This document shows, in pieces, positions 1-8,676 of a stretch of 64,000 nt of DNA (the stretch's first letter is position 1; each line of letters opens with the position of its first letter). Below the pieces are notes generated by a model. That model was not told the origin of the DNA. It worked only from the letters and a program-made list of their open reading frames with translations, and did not search any database. Source of the DNA: CBDCIS01 sp965217565 (GTDB lineage Bacteria > Chloroflexota > Dehalococcoidia > Lucifugimonadales > CATOSD01); assembly GCA_965217565.1 (NCBI GenBank), contig CBDCIS010000010.1, forward strand, positions 248,001 through 312,000. The letters are read 5' to 3'. The position numbers were made by a program, and so were the translations under genes.

Positions 1-534
1 CTCTTTCATCGCGGCCTTGCCCTCTTCGAGCCAGCCCATATCCGACCCGATGGCGAACCCGTAGTACCTGGCCTTGCCCTCCTTCACCAATTGGTCCAGG
101 GTATCGAATGCCTCGTCACTCTCGAGGGCGTCCATACGTGGATGGTGAAGCTGGTAAAGGTCGATGTAGTCCGTATTCAGCCGTCGAAGGCTTTGCTCAC
201 AGGCGTAGCGTATGAACCCAGGCGCGAAGTTCTGAGGGTGCTTCTTGCGGTCTTGCTCGATAGTTTTGGCATAGAGGTCGTAGCCGAACTTCGTGGCGAT
301 GACGATGTCGTGACGCTGACGCCTCAGGGCCTTTGCCAAGACGACCTCGCCATAGCCGTCGCCGTAGGTGTCGGCGGTGTCGAAGAAAGTCACGCCCAAC
401 TCGTAGGCCCTGAGCAGCAGGTTCATGCCGTCCGCCTCCTGCATGTTACCCCACCGGCTCGTGCTGACCGTCCAGACTCCGAACCCGACTTCAGAGACCT
501 CGAGCTCCGTGGGGCCAAGCCTTCTGTACTTCAA
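1..534 (-). CDS. Aldo/keto reductase, C-terminus cut by window edge
   Basis: Encodes the first 178 residues of an NAD(P)H-dependent aldo/keto reductase, a cytoplasmic TIM-barrel enzyme that reduces aldehydes or ketones. The sequence begins LKYRRLGPTELEVSEVGFG, typical of the family. It carries FFDTADTYGDG (catalytic Asp and Tyr), IATKFGYD (catalytic Lys) and LYQLHHP (catalytic His). The start is a TTG at 534 behind GGAGGA seven bases upstream. The frame is open to base 1, so roughly 120-150 residues lie outside the window. The next gene, DUF1802, is encoded 34 bp upstream on the same strand, so the two may be cotranscribed. The substrate cannot be read from the sequence. Confidence 0.9.
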   Translation of the reverse strand, partial: MKYRRLGPTELEVSEVGFGVWTVSTSRWGNMQEADGMNLLLRAYELGVTFFDTADTYGDGYGEVVLAKALRRQRHDIVIATKFGYDLYAKTIEQDRKKHPQNFAPGFIRYACEQSLRRLNTDYIDLYQLHHPRMDALESDEAFDTLDQLVKEGKARYYGFAIGSDMGWLEEGKAAMKE

Positions 535-568
535 TCCACATTCCTCCGATTTGCCGCCGCGTGAAAGA

Positions 569-1162
569 CTAGGCCGGTGAGCGTACCATGCCAAGCGCCC
601 GCCGGATGGCGTTCGCCTTCTCCTCATAGGCCTCATCGGACAGCGCCGGCGTCATGTAGCCGAGCGGCACAACCTGTCCAAGCTCGACCCAGGACTTGCA
701 GCCGACGTACTCGTCGAGGACCGGCATCGCCTGGGGCTGCTGGAGGTGGTAAACCCGCAGCAAGGCGACCGTTAGCGGCTGCCTGGGGCGCCAGTGGAGG
801 CGCTTTGTCGCGTAGTCGTCGGTCCATACGTGGAAGGGCGACAAGCTATCCAGCATATCCTGGTCGTCAACCTCGAACTTGTCAGTCACCACGCACCAGT
901 TGCCCAGGGTAACGAGTCCCGGCACGTCGTCCTCTTCCAGAGTTCGAGCAAGATCGTGATGGGATTCCTCCTTGAGCAACTCCGCCTTCTGGTGAGTGTA
1001 AGTGGGATAGAGCAGGAACTCCGGGTGGACTATCCTGAACTCCTTGTCGTCCCTGTGAATGCCCCCTTTTCGGAGGATGAGGATTTGCTTGCCCTGGGCT
1101 AGGGCCTTGACCGCGACGGCCCATTCCTTCAATGCTAGGTCGGATTCTGGGGGCAGTAACAT
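569..1162 (-). CDS. DUF1802 family protein
   Basis: A 197-residue soluble protein of the DUF1802 family, whose biochemical role is not established. The N-terminus, with LKEWAVAVKAL and ILILRKGGI, matches the conserved opening of this family. A central segment carries the FLLYPTYTHQ motif. The length agrees with the family. There is no signal peptide or membrane segment. It lies directly upstream of the aldo/keto reductase on the same strand, consistent with a two-gene unit, but this says little about function. The start ATG is followed by a continuous family-like sequence. Confidence 0.8.
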   Translation of the reverse strand: MLLPPESDLALKEWAVAVKALAQGKQILILRKGGIHRDDKEFRIVHPEFLLYPTYTHQKAELLKEESHHDLARTLEEDDVPGLVTLGNWCVVTDKFEVDDQDMLDSLSPFHVWTDDYATKRLHWRPRQPLTVALLRVYHLQQPQAMPVLDEYVGCKSWVELGQVVPLGYMTPALSDEAYEEKANAIRRALGMVRSPA

Positions 1163-1350
1163 GGATCTTCAACCTCCGTGTGCTTTGGCGAGTACTGACG
1201 GTATTATATTCTAGCAGGGCTTGCCGGTCGAGGTTCTGGAGGCCGCGAATACGATTGCTTTGTCAGATCGCGATTCCTCCCTTGCGATACGTTGAGCGTT
1301 TCACCTAAACTGGGGGGAAATTCACTTTGCGCTTTTGGAGGGATGGAAAG

Positions 1351-1830
1351 GTGGCTCAGAGTAAGGCCCAAACCGTTGACGAGTACCTCGCCGAGTTGTC
1401 CGACGAGCGGCGTGATGCCATTCAGACGGTGCGCAAGGTTGTCCTGGACAACCTGCCCGATGGCTACAAGGAGATTATGGTGTACGGGATGATTGGATAC
1501 GTCATTCCGCTCGAGGATTATCCGGTTACGTATAATGGCCAGCCCCTGGCATACGCTTCACTGGCCTCACAGAAGAACTACATGTCGCTGTACCTGATGA
1601 ACGTCTATGGCGACCAGGTAACCGAGGCGTGGTTCAAGGAGCGGTACGAGGCCAGCGGCAAGAAACTGAACATGGGCAAGTCGTGTGTTCGCTTCAAGAG
1701 GCCGGAGGACCTGCCGCTAGACCTGATAGGCGAGGTGATTTCACGAACCTCGGCAGCAGAGTATATCGAATACTACGAGACATCCAGGGCGTCACTCAGA
1801 AGCAGGCGGCGCTCGCGTTCGAGGGCCTAG
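1351..1830 (+). CDS. DUF1801 (YdhG-like) domain protein
   Basis: A small soluble protein of about 159 residues with a DUF1801 domain. The opening resembles the family (TVDEYLAELSDERRDAIQTVRKVV), followed by the conserved YKEIMVYGMIGYVIP segment and a lysine/arginine-rich tail. The start is placed at GTG 1351 because a GGAGGG site lies about nine bases upstream, whereas the longer TTG at 1327 lacks one. The last bases overlap the end of the convergent threonine synthase gene by four. The family is structurally an iron-chaperone-like fold, but its role in bacteria is unclear. Confidence 0.75.
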   Translation: MAQSKAQTVDEYLAELSDERRDAIQTVRKVVLDNLPDGYKEIMVYGMIGYVIPLEDYPVTYNGQPLAYASLASQKNYMSLYLMNVYGDQVTEAWFKERYEASGKKLNMGKSCVRFKRPEDLPLDLIGEVISRTSAAEYIEYYETSRASLRSRRRSRSRA

Positions 1831-2951
1831 CCCGTGCCACCTGGCTCCGGGGGCGTGTCTTTCAGGCCGGACCCTGTGATAGGCACGAGCACACAATCGC
1901 CAGGGCTGATGTCGCCACGATTGACGAGGTGTTCGAGCCCGGCGAAGGCCGCCGCCGAGGTTGGCTCAGCGTAGATGCCCTCGCGCTCGGCGAGCAGCTT
2001 CTGCCAGGCCGCTATCTCCTCGTCTTCGACTGCCAACGCGACGCCGCCCGTCTCCCTGAGAACGTCCAGTATCTGGCTCTTCCGGGGAGGAGCGCCGACC
2101 GAAATCCCGCCCGCTATCGTCCCCTGTCCGTCAACTGCCGACCAGTCCTTACCCTCGTAGGCCGCCGCGATTGGCATGACCGCGCGGGCCTGCACGCAGT
2201 GAAAGCGGGGAATCCTGGAGACCCGCCCCGCGCGCTCGAGTTCCCTGTAGCCTTTCCACGGCCCCGCGACCAGCGAGCCGTTGCCCACGGGAACGACGAC
2301 GTGGTCGGGAGGGTCGCCGGCGAGCTGACCGGCCGCCTCGTACGCGAACGTCTTGGTGCCTTCGAGGAAGTATGGGCTGAGGTTGTGTGAAGCGTACACC
2401 AGCCGTCGCTTTGTGTAGTAGGCGATGGCCGCGTCGGTGACCGCCTCCCTGGAACCTTCGATGGGATGAGTCTCCGCCCCAAATACCCGTATCTGCTGAA
2501 TCTTGGCTGCCGGGGCGTCGGCAGGCACGAAGACGTGGGCCCTGATTCCGGCGCGAACCGCGTATGCGGATACGGACGCGCCCGCGTTGCCCGACGAGTC
2601 TTCCACTATCTCGGTTACGCCCTGCTCCTTTGCGACGGACATCATTACCGATGTGCCGCGGTCTTTGAAGGAGCCTGTGGGATTTTGATACTCAGCCTTC
2701 GCGATGAGTCGTCGCAGCCCAAGCAACTTCCCAAGCGCGGGCAGGTCGAGGCACGGCGTGTTGCCTTCGCCGAGCGATACCGTCGAGCCGGAGTCGTGAT
2801 AGGGCATCGGGATTCCCTGCCCTATCGTAGAAGTCGCTCCGGCGGAGTACCGCACGCTGAGGGGAGAGCCGCACTCTTCGCAAGCCAACGTGAGCATGTC
2901 CGCAGCGTGAGAAGCGCCGCAGCGGACGCAACCAAGATCGATGTGAGACAC
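1827..2951 (-). CDS. thrC: Threonine synthase-type PLP enzyme
   Basis: A 374-residue fold-type II PLP enzyme that probably converts O-phosphohomoserine to threonine and phosphate in the cytoplasm. The N-terminus forms a zinc ribbon (C8xxC11 and C24xxC27), common in threonine synthases of this group. The PLP lysine is K96 in NPTGSFKDRG. A serine/glycine-rich phosphate loop (SSGNAGASV) follows. The start is a GTG at 2951 preceded by GGAGGAG at seven bases; an upstream in-frame ATG at 2984 is less likely. Homoserine dehydrogenase, the preceding pathway step, is encoded at 41.9-43.2 kb, so the genes are unlinked. A cysteate synthase-like paralogue is an alternative. Confidence 0.85.
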   Translation of the reverse strand: MSHIDLGCVRCGASHAADMLTLACEECGSPLSVRYSAGATSTIGQGIPMPYHDSGSTVSLGEGNTPCLDLPALGKLLGLRRLIAKAEYQNPTGSFKDRGTSVMMSVAKEQGVTEIVEDSSGNAGASVSAYAVRAGIRAHVFVPADAPAAKIQQIRVFGAETHPIEGSREAVTDAAIAYYTKRRLVYASHNLSPYFLEGTKTFAYEAAGQLAGDPPDHVVVPVGNGSLVAGPWKGYRELERAGRVSRIPRFHCVQARAVMPIAAAYEGKDWSAVDGQGTIAGGISVGAPPRKSQILDVLRETGGVALAVEDEEIAAWQKLLAEREGIYAEPTSAAAFAGLEHLVNRGDISPGDCVLVPITGSGLKDTPPEPGGTG

Positions 2952-3228
2952 CGCGCCACTCCTCCGGTGAAGGGGGTGTACCATGCCATGATTCGATGCT
3001 ACCGTCCAGATGGCAGGTTGTCAACGCGGCACGGCGAGCCGAAGCTGTATCAGTTTGGCATGTATCGCCCGTGACCGCTAGGCCATGCCTTGACAGGGGG
3101 CGATGTTCTTGTTTAGGATTCAGATGAAACGTGGGGGAATAGCCATCCTCAGTGAAGAGGGCGCTCGGCGCAAGTGAGTCATTTGACGCGGGCCTGGAGA
3201 CTGATGGGCCTGGACTGAGAGGTCGAGG

Positions 3229-3603
3229 ATGTCTGACAAGTACAAGCGGGAAATCGAGGAAATCCTGGAGCAGGTCGGCGAGGCCGGCGGGCGAGGTCAG
3301 ATACGCAAGCACAGGCCAAATTTCTTCCGGCTGGTCTGGATGTACGTCGGCAGGGCAATGGGCGGCAAGTCGTGGGCCATCACGCCGGGCCGCGTGATGG
3401 TGGCAGCGGTGGTAGTGTTGCTTCTGGCGTTGGTGTTGAGGGCTGGGCCTATCGTTGGACTGGCAGGCTTGCTGCTGTTCATCGTCGGTTACGCCATGTT
3501 CTTCGTCCGTCCGAAGAATCAGGTCGAAAAACGCTGGCGCGGCCAAGCGCTCGATGACGGCGGTACAGACTGGTGGGACCGCATTCGCCGCAAGTCGAAG
3601 TAG
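3229..3603 (+). CDS. Small two-helix membrane protein
   Basis: A 124-residue protein I cannot assign to a named family. The first 50 residues are charged and amphipathic (YKREIEEILEQVGEAG). Two adjacent hydrophobic helices follow at about residues 56-72 and 74-92, then a basic, tryptophan-containing tail (GTDWWDRIRRKSK). This suggests an inner-membrane protein with both termini in the cytoplasm. The ATG follows GAGGTCGAGG. It stands alone, convergent with the class III aminotransferase, and a strong hairpin separates the two. Confidence 0.65.
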   Translation: MSDKYKREIEEILEQVGEAGGRGQIRKHRPNFFRLVWMYVGRAMGGKSWAITPGRVMVAAVVVLLLALVLRAGPIVGLAGLLLFIVGYAMFFVRPKNQVEKRWRGQALDDGGTDWWDRIRRKSK

Positions 3604-3690
3604 CGCGGTCTCCGTAGTCGCCTTGCCCCCGCGCAGCCCGGCGTTGCGGTCTATGGTCGGGTCATGCGCGGCTAATCCCTGCCTTACTTA

Positions 3691-3720
3691 TGAGCCGCGG
3701 GCGTTGGCGCCCGCGGCTCA
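3691..3720. terminator. Bidirectional hairpin between convergent genes
   Basis: A perfect 13-bp stem (TGAGCCGCGGGCG and its complement) closed by a four-base loop lies between two convergent genes. There is no long T tract. It could end transcription from both sides, or be one of the GC-rich repeats of this genome. Confidence 0.6.
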
Positions 3721-3730
3721 CTCTTCCCAA

Positions 3731-5179
3731 TCAGACGCTGTCGGGTGGGAATTCGTGCTCCATCTCGCCCATCGACTTGTCCAGAATATCGATGATGTCG
3801 TCTATGATGTCTTTCGTGATGGTCAACGGCGGCGAAAGCGTGATAGAGTCTCCAGCGCGAGTCGCAAGGCCGTAGCCCCTCAGCTTCTCTGTGAACGTCC
3901 GGGCATACTCACCCTGCGGGCCGCCGGGATAGGTCTCCTTGGTCTTGCGGTTCTTCACCATTTCAATCGACATCAGAAGTCCCAGCCCGCCGCCCACGTA
4001 TCCAACGGACGGGTGGTTTTCCTGGAGCACGGACATGGCGCGTTCGTAGAGATAAAGGCCCATGTTGCGCGAGTTATCGACGAGGTTCTCACGCTCCAGG
4101 ATTTCGAGGTTCTTCAGCGCCGCCGTCATCACGGCCGGATGACCGCCGTAGGTGACGCCATGCTGGAAGGCCGCGTTTGCTCCCTCAGTGTTGTCGAAAG
4201 TCTCGGCGATCTTCTTGCTGGCGACGACTCCGCCGACGGGGAGCTCTCCCCCGGTGAGCGCCTTCGCCACCGTCATGATGTCCGCCTGGACGCCGAAGCG
4301 CTGCATCCCGAACCAACTGCCGAGCCTTCCGAAGCCGCAGATGATCTCGTCGGCTATCAGCACGATGTCGTTCTTGTCGCAGATTTCACGCACCGCGGGC
4401 CAATAGTCTTCCGCTGGAATCTGCGCGCCGTTCGGAATCGGCGTGGCGATGAAGGCGGCTATGCTGTCCGCGCCCTCGCCCTTGATGATATTCTCGAGAG
4501 ACCTGGGACTCTGCATACAGCAGCTCTGATTCGTGCGGTCATCGTATCCCCAGGGGCAGCGATAGCAGTAGGGCGGGTCAACCTGTATCGTGCCTGGAGG
4601 CGTCATCGCCTCGAACAGCCCGGGGCTTCGGCGACCTGCGGAGCCGACGCTCATAGCGCCCCTGGTGGAGCCATGATACTGCCCTCTGCGGGAGATTATC
4701 TTCGTCTTCTGGGGATGGCCGGAGATGTACTGGTACTGTCGGGCCATCTTCAGGGCGATCTCTACGGCCTCGGAACCGCCGCCGCAAAAGAACGACCTGT
4801 TCAGGTCGCCTGGGGCGAGCTCGGCCAGTTTCTTGGACAGCAGTATTCCCGGAATGCTGCTGTACGCGCCGGAGTTGCTGTACGCGAGCGCGGTCATCTG
4901 CTCGGCTACGGCGTCCGCGACCTCCGGATGGCAGTGCCCGATGTTCTTGAGGAACAGGCCGGCCATTGCGTCGATGTACTTGTTGCCCTCGATGTCGTAA
5001 ACGTAGCATCCCTCGCCCCGCGCCATGATGTTGTAGCCGCCCGGGGCCACGAGGTCGGCCATCTGGTGATTCTGCGTCCAGAAGTGATCGAGTCCCCACT
5101 GGACGAGTTGGTCTATCTCTTCCCTCGAATAGCTATCCTTTATCCACCAGGCTTGCTTACTCGTATTCGGCGTTACCAT
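3731..5179 (-). CDS. Class III PLP aminotransferase (omega-type)
   Basis: A 482-residue cytoplasmic aminotransferase of class III, likely moving an amino group from an omega-amino donor to pyruvate or a similar acceptor. Visible landmarks are the cofactor-binding CGGGSEAVE segment, the PLP-ring aspartate D277 in DEIICGFGR, and the Schiff-base lysine K306 in TVAKALTGGELPVGG. Length and layout match the family. A cysteine-rich stretch (C205, C208, C220, C221) sits in the middle, a variable region in this family. The gene is monocistronic. The substrate (taurine, putrescine, beta-alanine or other) cannot be settled from the sequence. Confidence 0.88.
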   Translation of the reverse strand: MVTPNTSKQAWWIKDSYSREEIDQLVQWGLDHFWTQNHQMADLVAPGGYNIMARGEGCYVYDIEGNKYIDAMAGLFLKNIGHCHPEVADAVAEQMTALAYSNSGAYSSIPGILLSKKLAELAPGDLNRSFFCGGGSEAVEIALKMARQYQYISGHPQKTKIISRRGQYHGSTRGAMSVGSAGRRSPGLFEAMTPPGTIQVDPPYCYRCPWGYDDRTNQSCCMQSPRSLENIIKGEGADSIAAFIATPIPNGAQIPAEDYWPAVREICDKNDIVLIADEIICGFGRLGSWFGMQRFGVQADIMTVAKALTGGELPVGGVVASKKIAETFDNTEGANAAFQHGVTYGGHPAVMTAALKNLEILERENLVDNSRNMGLYLYERAMSVLQENHPSVGYVGGGLGLLMSIEMVKNRKTKETYPGGPQGEYARTFTEKLRGYGLATRAGDSITLSPPLTITKDIIDDIIDILDKSMGEMEHEFPPDSV

Positions 5180-5241
5180 AGCTGGTTTGTCCTCCTAATT
5201 CTGATAGGCCAAACTATAGCCGTTCGGTAGTCAAAGCACAA

Positions 5242-5862
5242 CCACCCCGGCGGGCCCAGGGTCTTTTCATTATCGACACCGACGGGTGAATCCGCAGCGG
5301 GCAGCCACAACCGGAAAACGAAAAGACCCTAGGCGCAGCACCACAGCAACTCCTATTCCGTAGATCTCGGTCAGGCGAAAGACCCACTCCTTGAGGGAGT
5401 CGTCGCGCATCCACCTTCAGAGGGTGGTCGCGCTAATGCTGGTCTGCCTGGCGCCCTCGGTCATGGGGCCGGGTCTGAGCAGGTAGGGCAAAGCGGCCTT
5501 CTGTCTCTCGGAGAGCTTGGTAGCGAAGAGGGTCAAACTGCTCTGAGGAGTCTGATCTTCATGCATTTTGCTGTATCTCCTAGCTGGCTGGGGGTTTGGA
5601 TTGTCGACAGAAAGCCGCTCTATCTGACGGGTTTGCCTGCCAAATCGTACACTGTGCGGCACGGGTCAGACGGGCGGTCTGGGTTGGGCTATCGGCCTCC
5701 GGGCGGGTGGTTTTCCGGTGGACAGAGACATAATAGCACGAGCGTTCGTATATGTCAATGGGGCGAAGGGCAACCACAAGGAGCTTGTCCCTACGACGCA
5801 TCACGCTGCCGGACGTAGGGGCAGCCCTTGTAGCTGACCTGGGCGGAAAACGAAAAGACCCT
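5242..5862. repeat. Short dispersed repeats around a decayed gene
   Basis: The 18-mer GGAAAACGAAAAGACCCT occurs at 5313-5330 and again at 5845-5862. Its core is inverted at 5258-5268 (AGGGTCTTTTC). CCCCGGCGGG also occurs near both ends (5245 and about 5864). A truncated copy of the genome's CCACAAGGAG-CCCTAC repeat lies at about 5770-5797. The stretch between the aminotransferase and the SDR therefore looks like a repeat-rich scar. Confidence 0.6.
5384..5566 (-). pseudogene. Decayed phage-type HTH protein gene
   Basis: From ATG 5566 (AGGAGA upstream) the reading frame gives MHEDQTPQSSLTLF and then LSERQKAALPYLLRPGPM. This parallels LSPRQISILPLLLRPATI in the phage-island HTH protein encoded at 20126-20554. 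The alignment continues through TSISATTL, meets an in-frame TGA at 5417-5419, and resumes after it with RWMRDDS against RWLQDDN. Similarity then fades. The homologue has an ordinary residue at the stop, so this looks like nonsense-mutation decay. It is probably the remnant of a second phage island. Confidence 0.6.
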
Positions 5863-5962
5863 GCCCCGGCGGGCTGCGTGATTGTAAGTCTTTGCGGGGA
5901 GTGTTACTCTTTTTGAGTGAACACTGGCGCTTTGCGTAGCTTTGCACATGGAGGGCTCCGCC
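5567..5962. other. Intergenic stretch, no gene seen
   Basis: About 400 bp between the HTH remnant and the SDR. It contains repeat fragments (see the 5242-5862 entry) and only short shadow frames with no family resemblance. Confidence 0.5.
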
Positions 5963-6738
5963 ATGGACCTGGGGATCGAGGGCAAGACGGCTTTGGTGAC
6001 GGGCGGAAGCAGGGGGCTGGGCAAGCACGCGGCCCTGTCTCTGGCGCGCGAGGGCGTGAACGTGGCAATCTGCGGACGCACACAGCAGACGCTCGACGAC
6101 ACGGTGAAAGAGCTCGAGGGGCTTGGCGTGTCCTCGCTGGGCGTCGTGGCCGACGTGTCGGACATTGGCGTCGTCGGGTCGCTGCATCAACAGGTCGTTG
6201 ACGGGCTGGGCACAATCGACATCCTGGTGAACAACGTGGGAGGCACGCGCTCCCGCGACGACATCACGGGGACATCGCTGGACGACTTCAAGGGCACGTT
6301 CGACCTCAACCTGTTCGGCGCGTTCCAGCTAATGAAGCTCGCGATACCACACATGCAGGCGCAGAGGTGGGGACGCATCATCAACATCGCGTCGATATGG
6401 GGACGGGAGCACGGCGGCAACATCTCCTACATGTCGGCCAAGGCCGCCCTCATAGGCGCGTCCAAGAGCGCGGCCAACTCGCTGGCCGTGGACGGAGTGC
6501 TGGTCAACAGCATCGCGCGGGCTCCATCGCGCACGAGGGCGGAAGCTGGGAGCGCTTTCAGAACGACAACCCCCCGGACGTGGTGCGGTCGTTCATCGAA
6601 CAGAACCTGCCGATGGGCCGGTTTGGATGGCCGGAGCCGCTGGGAGACCTCGTTGCGTTCCTCGCGTCGGAGCGGGCCAGCCTCGTCACGGGCGCGTGCA
6701 TCGTGATCGACGGCGGGCAGAGCCATTCGATGATTTAG
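5963..6738 (+). pseudogene. SDR oxidoreductase with single-base frameshift
   Basis: An NAD(P)-dependent short-chain dehydrogenase/reductase. The first frame gives TGGSRGLG (nucleotide binding), NNVGG, and YMSAKAAL (catalytic Tyr and Lys). At about 6517 the sequence reads ATCGCGCGGGCTCC where the family expects Ile-Ala-Pro-Gly. One missing C moves the C-terminal part (SIAHEGGSWERF to VIDGGQSHSMI) into the +1 frame, ending at 6738. Joined, the product would be about 258 residues, normal for the family. Start ATG 5963 follows GGAGGG. This may be a true inactivation or a consensus error in a GC run. Confidence 0.8.
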
Positions 6739-6775
6739 TTTGTCAGTGGTCAGTTAGTCAGTAGGAGGACTTGGA

Positions 6776-7681
6776 TTGAATAGCGTCTCGAGGTTGGAGG
6801 GCTGGTTTCGAGTCAGGAAGGGCTTGGCGCTTTCCGCGCTCATTGGCGCGCTCTCCTTGGGGGCGGCGTTTGTTGGGGCTGCCCTGGTTAGGGACGCCAG
6901 CGGAATCGACGGGGTCAACTTCTTCGTCGAATCGCTGTCCGGGAGAACCGGCGGGTTCGTGGAGAACCTGGGGGACCTGGCGCCGCTCGGGTTCGCTTTC
7001 GGCGCGGGAATGGTGGCCGCGTTCAACCCGTGCGGCTTCGCGATGCTGCCTGCCTACGTGGGCCTATATCTCGGCGAGGACGAGCAGGGAGAGGGCAGGG
7101 TAAGCCCGCTGAAGCGCGTGGCCAAGGCCGGGCTGATAGGCGGGACTGTAACGGCCGGGTTCGTCTTGCTGTTCAGCGTGGCGGGACTGGTAATAGGTCT
7201 GGGAGCGCGCTCCGTCGTGTCGAGCGTTCTGCCATGGCTTGGCTTGACGATTGGGGTCGCGCTGTGCGTGCTGGGAGCATGGCTCGTGGGCGGCGGCAAA
7301 CTATATTCCGGGCTTGCCCAGCGTGTGGCGGACCGTCTCGGAAACCCAGGAGAGACGAACGTTCGAGGCTACTTCCTGTTCGGGCTCAGCTACGGCACGG
7401 CCTCGCTGAGCTGCACTCTTCCGATATTCCTGGCCGTTGTAGGAACGTCGTTCGCGTCGTCCAGCCTGGCGACGTCGTTCGGGCAGTTCGTTCTCTACGC
7501 GATGGGCATGGGCTTGATAATAGTCTCTCTAACTGTGGGAATGGCGCTGTTCAAGAGCGCGATGGTTGGCGCGTTCCGCAAGGCGCTGCCGTACATCGCA
7601 CCCGTAGGCTCCTGGCTGATGGTGGTGGCGGGCGGGTACATCGTGTTCTACTGGCTCACCGTCGGTGATCTGCTGTTTTAG
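6776..7681 (+). CDS. ccdA: CcdA-type thiol-disulfide transporter
   Basis: A 301-residue polytopic membrane protein of the CcdA/DsbD transmembrane family. It carries reducing equivalents from cytoplasmic thioredoxin across the membrane for cytochrome c maturation or other extracytoplasmic thiol chemistry. The two essential cysteines are C86 in NPCGFAMLPAYV and C213 in SLSCTLPIFL, at symmetry-related positions. Hydrophobic helices run along the length, with an N-terminal anchor at about residues 18-38. The start is TTG 6776 behind AGGAGG seven bases away. CcmAB lie 5 kb downstream, supporting a cytochrome c role. A hairpin follows the stop. Confidence 0.88.
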   Translation: MNSVSRLEGWFRVRKGLALSALIGALSLGAAFVGAALVRDASGIDGVNFFVESLSGRTGGFVENLGDLAPLGFAFGAGMVAAFNPCGFAMLPAYVGLYLGEDEQGEGRVSPLKRVAKAGLIGGTVTAGFVLLFSVAGLVIGLGARSVVSSVLPWLGLTIGVALCVLGAWLVGGGKLYSGLAQRVADRLGNPGETNVRGYFLFGLSYGTASLSCTLPIFLAVVGTSFASSSLATSFGQFVLYAMGMGLIIVSLTVGMALFKSAMVGAFRKALPYIAPVGSWLMVVAGGYIVFYWLTVGDLLF

Positions 7682-7706
7682 AGACTTCCTCCGACCCATC
7701 GAGTAA

Positions 7707-7741
7707 AGGCCCTCTTGCCTAAATGCCAGACAAGAGGGCCT
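7707..7741. terminator. Hairpin between ccdA and FAH gene
   Basis: An 11-bp perfect inverted repeat (AGGCCCTCTTG / CAAGAGGGCCT) with a 13-base loop lies between convergent genes. It probably terminates both; no strong T tract is present. Confidence 0.65.
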
Positions 7742-7778
7742 GGCTATTCCGGACGAAAAGGCGATGGCGTCTGCGCCG

Positions 7779-8549
7779 CTACGCCTCGGCGGTGACCGGG
7801 TTGCTGAGAACGCCGATGCCCTCGATTTCGACTTCCACAGTGTCCCCTGGGTGAAGGTCGCCCGGCTGCCCCGGCGTTCCCGTCATAATGACGTCGCCGG
7901 GTTCGAGTGTCATCATCTTGCTGACGAACTCGATGATGGTTGGCACGTCGTAGAGAAGGTCGGAGGTGTTGCTGTCCTGAACCACCTTGCCATTGATGCG
8001 AGCCACCAGGTCGAGATTGCCGGGATCGAGGTCGGTTACGATGAACGGCCCGATGGGGCTGAAGGTGTCGGACGACTTGGCGCGCCACCACTGGAGGTCG
8101 CCGCGCTGCCACTGCCTCGCGCTCACGTCGTTGCCGCAGGTCAGGCCGAGCACGTAACTCAGAGCGTCGGCCCTGCTGGCGCGCTTGCACCGCTTGCCGA
8201 TGACCAGGGACAGTTCGGCCTCCTCCTGAATGGTTATCGAGTCCTCGATGGCCTCTCTCGGAATCACGATGTCCTGGTTGGGGCCGGCCAGCGACGAGGT
8301 GGTCTTCATAAAGGGTTCGGGAACCTTTGGAGGCTCGCGGTCACCCAGGTGGCTCTTGTAGTTGAGGCCGATGGCGACAATCTTGCTCGGAACCACGGGG
8401 GCCAGCAGCCGCACCTCGGACAGCGTGTGCGTGTGGTCGGTAACCTCGTAGTCCTCCAGAGGGGACGCGGTAATCTGCTTGACGGAGTCGCCCTCGACGA
8501 CCCCGTAGGCCACCTCACCGTGGGCCTCATACCTTGCGAACTTGGTCAT
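7779..8549 (-). CDS. Fumarylacetoacetate hydrolase family protein
   Basis: A 256-residue cytoplasmic enzyme of the FAH superfamily, which includes hydrolases, decarboxylases and isomerases acting on 2-oxo acid intermediates of aromatic or sugar-acid breakdown. The metal-binding region is visible in IQEEAELSLVIGK and CGNDVSARQWQ. The C-terminal PGDVIMTGTPGQPG is highly typical, and VAIGLNYKSHLGD fits the N-terminal motif. The length suits the single-domain bacterial type (2-hydroxyhepta-2,4-diene-1,7-dioate isomerase-like). There is no neighbouring catabolic operon, so the substrate is open. Confidence 0.88.
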   Translation of the reverse strand: MTKFARYEAHGEVAYGVVEGDSVKQITASPLEDYEVTDHTHTLSEVRLLAPVVPSKIVAIGLNYKSHLGDREPPKVPEPFMKTTSSLAGPNQDIVIPREAIEDSITIQEEAELSLVIGKRCKRASRADALSYVLGLTCGNDVSARQWQRGDLQWWRAKSSDTFSPIGPFIVTDLDPGNLDLVARINGKVVQDSNTSDLLYDVPTIIEFVSKMMTLEPGDVIMTGTPGQPGDLHPGDTVEVEIEGIGVLSNPVTAEA

Positions 8550-8676
8550 GTAATCCTCCCTGTTTCTGTTTGATGGGCCGTTTTGGTGTTCGAGTTGGCG
8601 GACATGCGCTCGGTTTTGTGTCCTTGCCGGCTGGTCGTATTTTAGCCGATTCCGCGCGACGAGGCCAGCGTCGCCG

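Noticed and set aside
3455..5230. A 591-codon plus-strand frame opposite the class III aminotransferase
   Set aside because: It is antisense to a gene with complete family motifs; the translation is Arg/Val-rich without any recognisable domain, as expected from high-GC wobble positions.
5384..5566. The TGA at 5417 considered as another selenocysteine codon
   Set aside because: The homologue has no Cys at this place, no downstream hairpin of the right type was seen, and similarity is lost soon after, so decay is the simpler reading.
5214..5662. Two short minus-strand genes at 5214-5414 and 5417-5662
   Set aside because: They are the two sides of a stop codon within one decayed HTH gene and flanking repeat sequence.
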